The notes under the pieces were generated by a model. That model searched no databases. It worked only from the letters and a program-made list of their open reading frames with translations, and was not told the origin of the DNA. Position numbers and translations under genes: made by a program. A stretch of DNA of 61,016 nt. Source: an uncultured Alphaproteobacteria bacterium (GTDB taxonomy: Bacteria > Pseudomonadota > Alphaproteobacteria > RF32 > CAG-239). The DNA lies in assembly GCA_947588655.1 (NCBI GenBank), contig CANPYS010000006.1, positions 1-61,016 on the forward strand, written 5' to 3'. How positions within the stretch are numbered: position 1 is the stretch's first letter; every line of letters begins with the position of its first letter. Positions 1 to 8,708 of the stretch are shown in pieces.

Positions 1-564
1 GCAAAGAGTAAGATTATCGCAATTGACAATATTGCCGCACCATGAAGATTTAATCGTATCTGTAAAACCTAAATCAGTACAAGAACTGGCCGTTTCACAA
101 CGTTTGAAATTGCTATCAAGCGGGCAGTTTTTATAAGACTTGCAGCCTGGATAGTTTGTATTTTTAGGAATGACATACCCCATATCGGCACAAGTCGGTA
201 CCTTCTGAGCAAAGTCACCGCAAAGATAATAAGTTTTATCATTTTCTATACAAGTTTTTGAGTCTGTGCAACCATCAATAGAGCTTGTTGACGTAAAGCC
301 TAAATCAGCACAAGAGGCTTTATCTTTACCTGGAATACTCAGTGCCTCAAGTTTCACACAACGTGCATAAGAAGAGTCAAAAGGGCAATATAAAGCGTGT
401 TCGCAATCTTTATCGCCACCTTTTTCATAACCCAAAGTTTTGCAGTCACCTGCGGTTGAATGCCCTGGTTCTTGAACGCAAGAATTATCATAATCATTTA
501 AGCACGTTACAGCCAAAGCAGGGTTGGCGATAAGCATCGCCAAAAATAAAATTACTAGTTTCAT
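1..564 (-). CDS. Secreted Cys-rich repeat protein, runs off the window edge (3' end missing)
   Basis: Not in the ORF track. Minus-strand frame from ATG at 564 is open to base 1 (188 codons): MKLVILFLAMLIANPALAVTCLNDYDNSC... with signal peptide, SD AGGAGA, and repeated C-x-[DT]-[LM]-G-[FY]...C...CP.D..Y..C units. Confidence 0.85.
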   Translation of the reverse strand, partial: MKLVILFLAMLIANPALAVTCLNDYDNSCVQEPGHSTAGDCKTLGYEKGGDKDCEHALYCPFDSSYARCVKLEALSIPGKDKASCADLGFTSTSSIDGCTDSKTCIENDKTYYLCGDFAQKVPTCADMGYVIPKNTNYPGCKSYKNCPLDSNFKRCETASSCTDLGFTDTIKSSWCGNIVNCDNLTLC

Positions 565-589
565 CAATAATCTCCTATAAAAAATTGAT

Positions 590-707
590 AATTTAATTGT
601 ACCTTTAAATGATACAATTGTCAAGCTTTTTTATGAGCGTAAAATCAAGCACTTAGATTTTTAAAAATGCCCGAAAAAAATGCACAAAAAAAGGTACGTT
701 TTTTTGA
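590..707 (-). promoter_or_regulatory. Putative invertible promoter module 1, promoter facing the 564 CDS (ON)
   Basis: Minus-strand TTGACA (624-619), 17-nt spacer, TACAAT (601-596). Core bounded by inverted AAAGGTAC/GTACCTTT half-sites at about 599-607 and 688-697. Confidence 0.65.
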
Positions 708-775
708 GATAGTTGATTTTTGCCCATTATTTCTTGATTTTCCTTGATTTTTTGTTGTTTTGGAACCCATAAAAA

Positions 776-1008
776 CGTCATACTGAGGACTTTAGTCCGA
801 AGAGTGACGTAAAATAAAAATCGTCATTCTGAGGCGGTTTACCGCCGAAGAATCCAGATGGAAAAATATAGCTAATTTGTTGTCCTGGACTCTTCGCTGA
901 CGCTCAGAGTGACGACGGGAGAGGTGTTCTGGACTCTTCGGACTAAAGTCCTCAGAGTGACGACGGGAGGGGGTCTGGACTCTTCGCTGACGCTCAGAGT
1001 GACGGTGG
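776..1008. repeat. Cluster of five dispersed palindromic repeats (CGTCACTCTGAG-hairpin-CGAAGAGTCCAG)
   Basis: Copies at about 776-809, 822-860, 881-918 (inverted), 926-967 (inverted), 974-1008 (inverted). Further copies at 20.8 and 60.6 kb. Confidence 0.85.
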
Positions 1009-1030
1009 AAAATAGCTTAGGGCAACAAAA

Positions 1031-1052
1031 AGCGCACCCTCAAGGGTGCGCT
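1031..1052 (-). terminator. Rho-independent terminator downstream of tatA
   Basis: AGCGCACCC-tcaa-GGGTGCGCT 9-bp stem, T-run on minus strand. Confidence 0.8.
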
Positions 1053-1069
1053 CTTATTTGATTGAAAAT

Positions 1070-1261
1070 TTATTTATCTTCTTTGTTCTTTTGCCGGTCA
1101 GCCTTGGCTTTGGCAATTTTTTCCTCAACGGCCTTTTTGCCTTTTTTTAGCGCCTCAACACCCTCATCAGCATATTTTTTGAGCGCGGGCAAACGATCCG
1201 CTGAAAAAATAACCACCACCAAAATAATGACTAAAACCCAACTCCAAAATCCTGAAAACAT
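1070..1261 (-). CDS. tatA: Sec-independent translocase TatA/E family protein
   Basis: 63 aa, N-terminal TM helix then amphipathic Lys/Glu helix (FSADRLPALKKYADEGVEALKKGKK). Confidence 0.7.
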   Translation of the reverse strand: MFSGFWSWVLVIILVVVIFSADRLPALKKYADEGVEALKKGKKAVEEKIAKAKADRQKNKEDK

Positions 1262-2316
1262 TATTTTACTCCTTTTTGCATTTGATTGAGCGTTTCTGTT
1301 GCGTCATAATCAACCTCCACGCTTGCAACCTGTTGAACCATACTATAATATTCTTTTTCATTCAAATCAAGCATATTCGCCGACTTGTTATGCCAAACTT
1401 TTTTGATGTTTTCAAATCGGGATAATCCCTCGTCGCTTAAAGGTCTGCCCTTTTGGCACAAAGATTCCATTTCATCAAACTTTCCCATGCAATAACACAC
1501 CACATCGCATCCGGCATTCCAACACGCCACTGATTTCGTTACAACATCGCCTTTCAAAGCTTTCATATCTATGGCATCTGAAATTAAAAGCCCCTGAAAA
1601 CCAATCTCCTGACGGATAATCTGTTGAATGCCCTTTGATGAGCAACTGATTGGATTTTTATCATCTATCGCTTTAAGCAAAATATGCGCCGTCATACCCG
1701 CCGGACACGCCGAACACACCCGAAAAGGATAAAAATCGCGCTCAAGTTCTATTCTTGAGGCCTCAATGATTGGCAGTCCTAAATGCGGATCTGTTACCGC
1801 GCGCCCATGCCCTGGCAAATGCTTCATACAAGGGCAAATGCCTAATTCTTGATAAGTTTGAATCATTATTTTAGAAAGCGTTGCCACTTGTTTTTCATCG
1901 GCCGAAAAAATACGCCCTTGCAAAACCTTTGATGTTTGGGGTTGTTCCACATCAAGAACCGGCGCAAAATTAAAGTTGACACCGACCGAAAGCATATCAC
2001 GTGCAATAAGCTTGGCATGAAGCTGAACCGCTTTTTCAGGCGCTGACGTCTGCGCTAACGTTTTTTGAAACGCATAGTCCGCAAATCCCGCCGCCTTTAA
2101 CCGATTAACGCGACCACCCTCCGAATCCACAGCAATGATTGTATCTTCGCCGTTAATAACCTCTTTAAGCTCTGTTATGAGCTTTTTAAGCTGTGTTACA
2201 TTTTCTAAATTGCGGTTAAAAAGCGTGACGCCTAAAGGCTTGTCATGCGCAAAAAGCCTTTTTTCGCGATCTGATAAAACTGTTCCTTCAACAGATAAAA
2301 GCGCGGCCAAAGGCAT
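1261..2316 (-). CDS. nagZ: Beta-N-acetylhexosaminidase (GH3)
   Basis: NFAPVLDV, KHLPGHG...DPHLGLP and LISDAIDMKAL motifs. Confidence 0.85.
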   Translation of the reverse strand: MPLAALLSVEGTVLSDREKRLFAHDKPLGVTLFNRNLENVTQLKKLITELKEVINGEDTIIAVDSEGGRVNRLKAAGFADYAFQKTLAQTSAPEKAVQLHAKLIARDMLSVGVNFNFAPVLDVEQPQTSKVLQGRIFSADEKQVATLSKIMIQTYQELGICPCMKHLPGHGRAVTDPHLGLPIIEASRIELERDFYPFRVCSACPAGMTAHILLKAIDDKNPISCSSKGIQQIIRQEIGFQGLLISDAIDMKALKGDVVTKSVACWNAGCDVVCYCMGKFDEMESLCQKGRPLSDEGLSRFENIKKVWHNKSANMLDLNEKEYYSMVQQVASVEVDYDATETLNQMQKGVK

Positions 2317-2325
2317 AAGAATCTC

Positions 2326-3180
2326 CTATTTTTGCTTAACAACGCAACTGCCGCCCGCGTTTTTGATTTGCGCGCACAATGCATCGGCATCGCTTCTGTT
2401 TTCAAAATCGCCGGCTTTTAAGCGGTACATGGTGCTTTTGCCATTTTCAGCCGCCTCAACTTCATGAGGCAAATCTTTTAAGATGGCATACTTTTTAACT
2501 TCTTCATCCCAAGATTTTTCAACAGCGCTTTTGTTTGCCGACGCCACAAGCTGAACCTGCCAATGCCCTTTAGAAACCGCCGCCTTGGGCTCCTCTGTTT
2601 TTGGCTTTTCTTCAACAGGAGCTTGAACCTCTGGCAAAGCCTTTTCTTTTATGACGTTTGATGAAATGTCTTTGGGCTTTTCGGGAATCTTGATTTTTTG
2701 ACCGTCTGTTGCTTCCACCGCCTCAATTTTTTCATCTAAAGGTTTAACGTTAAGCAAATCGGCATTCGCGTTTTTAGACTTTTCAGAAGCGCTGATTTCA
2801 GGCAATTTGGGCGTTTCAGGCTGTGGCAACAAACTCTCAGGCAAAGAATCTTCAACTTTTTTCTCAACTAAATCATAAACCGATTTATCTTGATTAGGGA
2901 TAATCATTCCCCCTGGATCATTGGGTTGAACCTTTACAGGCGTCAGCGGCCGCTTGATTAACGGCAACTCGTTTGACGATTCACTCATCTTTGGCAACAA
3001 AATAAACCAACTGACCACCGCCGCGAGTGCCACACCCGCTAAAGTGCCAATAAAACCGTTGCGCGAACGCTGTAATTGCATGCGCCGATTTTCATATTCC
3101 TCGGCACGTTGCGCCGCAATTTTTTGCTTGAATTCGCTTAAATATTCGTCTTCATGCTCGTTTTGATAAAGTTTAAACAT
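2326..3180 (-). CDS. SPOR-domain membrane protein
   Basis: Single TM helix, Pro/Glu/Lys linker, C-terminal WQVQLVASANKSAVEKSW...YRLKAGDFENRSDADALC SPOR-like domain. Confidence 0.8.
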   Translation of the reverse strand: MFKLYQNEHEDEYLSEFKQKIAAQRAEEYENRRMQLQRSRNGFIGTLAGVALAAVVSWFILLPKMSESSNELPLIKRPLTPVKVQPNDPGGMIIPNQDKSVYDLVEKKVEDSLPESLLPQPETPKLPEISASEKSKNANADLLNVKPLDEKIEAVEATDGQKIKIPEKPKDISSNVIKEKALPEVQAPVEEKPKTEEPKAAVSKGHWQVQLVASANKSAVEKSWDEEVKKYAILKDLPHEVEAAENGKSTMYRLKAGDFENRSDADALCAQIKNAGGSCVVKQK

Positions 3181-3284
3181 CTCTTTTCCCTTATCTTGAT
3201 ATTATTGTGCACAATCTTAAAATCAAAAACTTTAAAATCCTTTAATATCGTGCTTACATAAAAATAAATTTTAGGATAGGCGAA

Positions 3285-4079
3285 ATGAAAATTTCAACAT
3301 TTAACATTAATTCTATTAACGCACGGCTACCGATTTTAACCTCTTGGCTTCAGCAAACCGCGCAAGATGTTGTTTTGCTCCAAGAAATTAAGTGCGAAAG
3401 CGCGGCTTTTCCGTATTTTGATTTAAAAACAATCGGCTATGAAAGCAAAATTTTGGGGCAAAAAAGCTATAACGGCGTGGCGGTTTTAAGTCCGTATAAA
3501 ATGAGCGTTGTTCAAGAAGGTCTGCCCGATTTTGAAGATGAAAACGCTCGTTATTTGGAGGTTTTGGTTGAAACGCCTAGCGCGCCGCTTCATGTGGCAT
3601 CGGTCTATCTGCCAAACGGCAATCCGCCCCAAAACAACCCCGATGATAACTCTAAATTTGAATATAAAATTAGTTTTATGAACGCGCTTTATCAACGCGC
3701 GCAAAAACTTTTGCAATCGGGCGAAAAAATTGTGTTGGGCGGCGATTTTAACGTGATTTTGAACGAACGAGAAGTTTATGACGCGCGTTTGTTTCAAAAT
3801 AACGCCCTTTTTAAGGAAAGCGTCAAGCAACGTTTGGTCGCCTTGCAATATTTGGGGTTTTACGATGCTTTTCGCACCCTTCATCCACATGATATTGGCT
3901 ATACTTTTTGGGATTATAACGCTAATTCGTTTGCCGCCGATTTGGGCATGCGCATTGATTATTTGTTTTTGTCGCCCAATATAACCGATAAACTCCAAAG
4001 CTGTTTTGTTGATAAAGCCCCGCGCAAGCTAGACAAGCCTTCTGATCATACGCCACTTACGGCTGTTTTTGATTTTTAG
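3285..4079 (+). CDS. xthA: Exodeoxyribonuclease III
   Basis: FNINSINARL, LLQEIKCE, VLGGDFNV, DHTPL motifs. Confidence 0.9.
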   Translation: MKISTFNINSINARLPILTSWLQQTAQDVVLLQEIKCESAAFPYFDLKTIGYESKILGQKSYNGVAVLSPYKMSVVQEGLPDFEDENARYLEVLVETPSAPLHVASVYLPNGNPPQNNPDDNSKFEYKISFMNALYQRAQKLLQSGEKIVLGGDFNVILNEREVYDARLFQNNALFKESVKQRLVALQYLGFYDAFRTLHPHDIGYTFWDYNANSFAADLGMRIDYLFLSPNITDKLQSCFVDKAPRKLDKPSDHTPLTAVFDF

Positions 4080-4182
4080 CGATAAAAAAACGCCCCAATG
4101 CAAATTTTTGTTGACAAGCGTTTCAAAAAATGTATATTACGCCTAAATGTTTTGTTTGATAACTTTTTTTTGAGAGTTGAAA

Positions 4183-4350
4183 ATGGCTAAAGCAGTTAAA
4201 TTGAAAATTAAATTGGAAAGCAGCGCCGGTACAGGCACTTTCTATATGGCAGAAAAAAATCCGAGAACTCATCCTGAAAAGCTGGTCTTGAAAAAATTTG
4301 ATAAAAAGTCCAGAAAACACGAAGAGTTTGTTGAAAAGAAATTAAAGTAA
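4183..4350 (+). CDS. rpmG: 50S ribosomal protein L33
   Basis: 55 aa, below the ORF-track cutoff: [55 protein letters not shown]. Confidence 0.9.
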   Translation: MAKAVKLKIKLESSAGTGTFYMAEKNPRTHPEKLVLKKFDKKSRKHEEFVEKKLK

Positions 4351-4377
4351 TTTCATGTTGGTTTTCTTTTTCCTGAG

Positions 4378-4405
4378 AGGTGCTGTCTTTCGGCACCTTT
4401 TTTTA
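4378..4405 (+). terminator. Terminator after rpmG
   Basis: AGGTGC-tgtctttcg-GCACCT followed by T-run. Confidence 0.75.
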
Positions 4406-5341
4406 ATTTTCCTCTTTAGAAGGCCCAAACGCTTTATTGTATTCTCTTTTAACGGTTTCAAGCGAAACATCGGTATAACGTTCGGTGGTGGCAAGTGAGG
4501 CGTGTCCTAAAAGCATTTGAATGGAGCGTAAATCTGTCCCCTCGGCTAAAAGATGCGTTGCAAAAGAATGCCGCAGGGCATGGGGCGTCAATGTATCAGG
4601 TAGGCCCATCACAGCCCGCAACTTTTGCAGATTTCGCTGAATTATCCGCGGACTTAAGCGCTCGCCGCGCGCGCCCACAAATAGTGCCTCACCTTTTTGA
4701 AGCGTATAAGGCACACTTTCAAGATAAGCCGCCACACACGCACGCACAACAGGCAACATCGGGACAAGGCGCTCTTTGTTGCCTTTGCCTTTAATGCGCA
4801 AAAAATCGGACTCTAAATCTGTTTGACCGAAGTTTAAAGAAAGCGCTTCTGATATGCGCAACCCGCATCCGTACAACAAAGACATTACCGCGCGATCGCG
4901 CAAGCCCTGCCAATCGGATTTTGCAAAATGCACGGATTCTTTTAAAACATCTAAGGCGTCCGAAACATCTAAAGCCTTGGGCAAAACCTTGGCGCGACGC
5001 GGGGTGGCAATCAGCCCGACCGCCGAATTTTGCAAAATTTCGTTCTTACGCAAAAAGCGAAAAAAATTCCGAAACGCCGCAATTTCTCGCGCAAGAGAGC
5101 TTTTTTCTATATTTTTGGCGGCACGCGCGCTGATAAATCCGCGAAAATCGCGTATGTCAAGATTTTTCAAAAAGCTTAAACTAACCGTTGTTTCAAAATA
5201 ATTGATAAAAAGCGCTAAATCGCGCGCATAGGCATCTAATGTATGCGCACTGTAGCGGCGTTCGTCTTTCAAAAACAAAAGCCAACGTTGAATGATGCCC
5301 TGAAGCTCGGCATCGGCATTAAATTGAATCGGTTCTTTCAT
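4403..5341 (-). CDS. xerC: Tyrosine recombinase XerC/XerD family
   Basis: LYGCGLRISEAL, HALRHSFATHLL, LLGHASLATTERYTDV catalytic motifs. Confidence 0.85.
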   Translation of the reverse strand: MKEPIQFNADAELQGIIQRWLLFLKDERRYSAHTLDAYARDLALFINYFETTVSLSFLKNLDIRDFRGFISARAAKNIEKSSLAREIAAFRNFFRFLRKNEILQNSAVGLIATPRRAKVLPKALDVSDALDVLKESVHFAKSDWQGLRDRAVMSLLYGCGLRISEALSLNFGQTDLESDFLRIKGKGNKERLVPMLPVVRACVAAYLESVPYTLQKGEALFVGARGERLSPRIIQRNLQKLRAVMGLPDTLTPHALRHSFATHLLAEGTDLRSIQMLLGHASLATTERYTDVSLETVKREYNKAFGPSKEEN

Positions 5342-5365
5342 AAGTGCTATGATGGCACAAAATTC

Positions 5366-6331
5366 TTAATTTTTTATAACCGTTTTATCTTTGAAAACTG
5401 AAAGCAACATTCCGCCGAATAACAACGCAAACGTTACGCTTAAAGATTGCCACGCCGCAATTTCTATGCCAAAATGCGGCAAGAAAATTTTGGAACCGAT
5501 AAACATTAAGATAATCGCTAACGCCGGCTTTAAATATGCAAATTTGCTCACAATCGCCGCTAACAAGAAATATAGCGCTCGCAAGCCCAAAATTGCAAAA
5601 ATGTTGCTCGTATAAATCAAGAAAACATCTTCCGTCACAAGAAAAATGGCGGGAATGCTATCAAAAGCAAAAATTACGTCCATCGTTTCAATAATAATCA
5701 GCGCAAACAAAAGCGGCGTCATATACCAACGATTATTTTCCTTAATCACAAAATGTTCGCCCTTAAGTTCATGCGTCACATGAAAAATCTGCGACATATA
5801 CTGATAAAGCTTGGTTTCTTTAAAGGGCTTTTCTTCCCCGTCCTTGCTGATGAGCATTTTTAAGCCCGTCCAAATCAGGAAAACCGAGAACAGGTAAAGC
5901 ACACCATGAAAGCGCGAAATCAGCGCCTCGCCCAAAAAAATCATAATCCCGCGCATGACAAGCGCACCCAATATGCCCCAAAACAAAACGCGATGCTGAT
6001 ATTTTGCCGGCACGCCAACGCTTGCAAACACAACCGACATTACAAATATGTTATCTAAAGAAAGACTCTTTTCAAGCAAATAGCCCGTAAAATAAAGCAT
6101 ACCTTGGTCAGCGCCTTCTTCATATATCACAAAGACGCCAAAGATAAGCGCTATGACAATGTAAAAAATACACATCCATAAGGTGTGAAAAAAGCGCGGC
6201 TCTTCATTTTTGCGGTTAAACAAAAACAAATCAAGCACCAGTAAAACCACAACCACTGCCCCAAAAATTGCCCACATCACAGAAGAGGGCAACACTGTAT
6301 GCTCAGTTAAAAGCGTATCTAAATTTTCCAT
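5366..6331 (-). CDS. TerC family integral membrane protein
   Basis: LEKSLSLDNIFVM, ETMDVIFAFDSIPA motifs; internal start MENLDTLL preferred over the longer ORF overlapping galE. Confidence 0.88.
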   Translation of the reverse strand: MENLDTLLTEHTVLPSSVMWAIFGAVVVVLLVLDLFLFNRKNEEPRFFHTLWMCIFYIVIALIFGVFVIYEEGADQGMLYFTGYLLEKSLSLDNIFVMSVVFASVGVPAKYQHRVLFWGILGALVMRGIMIFLGEALISRFHGVLYLFSVFLIWTGLKMLISKDGEEKPFKETKLYQYMSQIFHVTHELKGEHFVIKENNRWYMTPLLFALIIIETMDVIFAFDSIPAIFLVTEDVFLIYTSNIFAILGLRALYFLLAAIVSKFAYLKPALAIILMFIGSKIFLPHFGIEIAAWQSLSVTFALLFGGMLLSVFKDKTVIKN

Positions 6332-6332
6332 T

Positions 6333-7298
6333 TTATATTTCCAAATTCCAAGTTGTTTTGATAATTTCCTCAATGTTGGTATAACGCGGCTTCCAACCAA
6401 GCACTTCTTCAGCGCGTTTCGCATTGGCATAAATTACTGCCGGATCACCCGCGCGTCTTGGCGCATAGTGATGATGAATGCGCCGCCCAACAACATTTTC
6501 AGCCGCGGTTAAAACTTCTTGAACAGAAGTCGGCTTGCCCGTGCCTAAATTTAGCACATACGACTTTTTATCGGCAAGCAATTTCTTAACCGCTAAAACA
6601 TGCGCCGTCGCCAGATCGCTCACATGAATATAATCGCGTCCGCAAGTGCCGTCCGGCGTATCATAGTCCGAGCCAAAAATGGAAAAGCTATCACGCTTGC
6701 CACTCGCTGTTTCCATAATAATTGGCAACAAATTCTGCGGATTTTTTTCACGCCCCGTAATGCTTTTATCAGCGGCATAACCCACCGCGTTAAAATAACG
6801 CAAGGCAATGTAATTAAAATCTTTCAAGGTGGCATACCATGACATATATTCCTCAACCGCAGCTTTGGTATAACCGTAAAAACTAATTGGATTTAAAGGA
6901 TGATTTTCATCAATCGGCAAATATTGTGGCGTGCCGTAAACTGATGCCGATGATGAAAACACCATGTGTTTGACACCATTTGCAAGCATCGCATTTAAAA
7001 TGTTGATAGAACCACAGAGGTTGTTTTGGGCATAAAGCGCCGGATTTTCCATAGACTCGCCAACCGCTTTTTTGCCGGCTAAGTGAATAACCACATCAAT
7101 GTTCTGCGCCATTGCCTTATCTAACGCCGCAGTATCCAAAATATCGGCCCTGATAAAACCCGCCTCGGCAAACAAATTAACTTCCTGCCCAGTGGACATA
7201 TTATCATAAACCACCGTTTCAAAGCCGTTTTCAAGCAACTCTTTCACAACGTGGCTACCAATATAGCCCGCACCGCCAACAACCAAAACTTTTGCCAT
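6333..7298 (-). CDS. galE: UDP-glucose 4-epimerase
   Basis: VGGAGYIGSHVVKELL, SSSASVYG, YGYTK motifs. Confidence 0.92.
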   Translation of the reverse strand: MAKVLVVGGAGYIGSHVVKELLENGFETVVYDNMSTGQEVNLFAEAGFIRADILDTAALDKAMAQNIDVVIHLAGKKAVGESMENPALYAQNNLCGSINILNAMLANGVKHMVFSSSASVYGTPQYLPIDENHPLNPISFYGYTKAAVEEYMSWYATLKDFNYIALRYFNAVGYAADKSITGREKNPQNLLPIIMETASGKRDSFSIFGSDYDTPDGTCGRDYIHVSDLATAHVLAVKKLLADKKSYVLNLGTGKPTSVQEVLTAAENVVGRRIHHHYAPRRAGDPAVIYANAKRAEEVLGWKPRYTNIEEIIKTTWNLEI

Positions 7299-7367
7299 TT
7301 TCCCTCCGTTTTTTTTATGTTATAGCTTAAAGTTTTGAGCAGGTCAAACAAGAAATCAGGTTTTATC

Positions 7368-8708
7368 CTACTCTTCCTTGTTCAAATATATTTTAAAATC
7401 GGCAATTTTTTGGCTTAATTCAGCCGAAGCGTTTTGTTGTTCCGCCTGTTTTAAGTTTTGGCGCGCCGCCTTTTTATTGCCGATGTCAGCATTCCAACGC
7501 GCCGTGGCATAAAACATTGCAGCTTTGTTATCCTGCTCGGCATAAGCCCGCGAAAGATAAAGCCAAGCAATGGGCATGGGGCGTTTGATTTGTATTTGAT
7601 TTAACACATTAATAATTTCTTGCAATTCGGCTTTAGATTTGTTGGTATCAAGCGCGGCGCTTGCCCAGGCAAGTTTTATTTCTGCCGATTGTGGCCGGTA
7701 TTTTAAGGCTTGCTTGTAAGCTGTTACCGCTTTTTGCGCCATACCTCTTTCGGCATAAAATTGACCTTTTAACTCATAAAAAAATGGATTTTGCGGCTCG
7801 GCGGCAATCAGCCGATCAAGTGTTTCAAGCGCCAAAGGCAAGTTATTTTCGCGGTAATACAAAATAGCGTGCGCATATTGCGCCTCTTTTGTTTGATTGC
7901 TTTTCGGATAAAGTTTCCATGCTCTGTCAGTCGGCAACAAAAAGCCCGCCAACTTTGCCTTTACCATTTTAAGCGCATCATCTAACGCTGATTTTTGCGG
8001 CGCGTGCGACTCTTTTGCCGCCTTTTCAAAAAAATTCTGGCGCTCCGAGCTCAAAGGGTGTGTTCTGAAATAAGCATCTTCCTCAATGCCAGTTAAGCGG
8101 TTGTTTTGGCGGATTTTCTTCATAAAATCGCGTAGGCCAGCCGGCGATTGATTCGTTTGACGCAAAATTGCCACCGCGCTTTCATCGGCACTGCGTTCAT
8201 CGGCTAAATGATAATGTAAAATATTGCTCAAAAGGCTAGATTGCGAGCCCATAAGCACCGCCATAGCGGCATCGCCCTGTCCTGCCGCCGCCGCGCCGCC
8301 CGCCGCTAAAAGCGAAACAATCTGAAGCGTGTTTAAATCCTTCATTTTAAGTTGCTGGCGCGCAATGTGCCCTGCTTGAATATGACCTGTTTCATGCGCT
8401 AAAATACCACTGATTTGATTAACATTGTCCGCCGCCAACAATACACCCGTGTTGATAAACATATTGTTGCCCATAGTCACAAAAGCATTAAGCTCCGTAT
8501 CGTCAAGCAGATGTATTTTATCAGGACTAAAAGGAATGTCCGCCGCCTGATAAAGCGGACGAACAATCTGATGTAAAAGGCTTTCCGTTTCATCATCAGA
8601 TATGATGCTTGGTTCTTTTGGAGATGCTTCGGCAGATAGCGTCAGCAACCCAAAAAAACCAAGCACAAACAAAATGATGACAATTATCCGATTAACTTGC
8701 GCCACCAC
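7368..8708 (-). CDS. M48-family metalloprotease with TPR region (BepA-like)
   Basis: Signal peptide, HETGHIQAGH zinc motif, C-terminal TPRs. Confidence 0.85.
   Translation of the reverse strand: MVAQVNRIIVIILFVLGFFGLLTLSAEASPKEPSIISDDETESLLHQIVRPLYQAADIPFSPDKIHLLDDTELNAFVTMGNNMFINTGVLLAADNVNQISGILAHETGHIQAGHIARQQLKMKDLNTLQIVSLLAAGGAAAAGQGDAAMAVLMGSQSSLLSNILHYHLADERSADESAVAILRQTNQSPAGLRDFMKKIRQNNRLTGIEEDAYFRTHPLSSERQNFFEKAAKESHAPQKSALDDALKMVKAKLAGFLLPTDRAWKLYPKSNQTKEAQYAHAILYYRENNLPLALETLDRLIAAEPQNPFFYELKGQFYAERGMAQKAVTAYKQALKYRPQSAEIKLAWASAALDTNKSKAELQEIINVLNQIQIKRPMPIAWLYLSRAYAEQDNKAAMFYATARWNADIGNKKAARQNLKQAEQQNASAELSQKIADFKIYLNKEE

Noticed and set aside
776-1008. Repeat array resembling a CRISPR
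   Set aside because: Spacing is irregular, units occur in both orientations, no unique spacers of constant length, no cas genes.
4403-5341. XerC-like recombinase as the dedicated inverton recombinase
   Set aside because: Looks like the housekeeping XerC/D family and is not adjacent to any module; the link cannot be supported from sequence alone.
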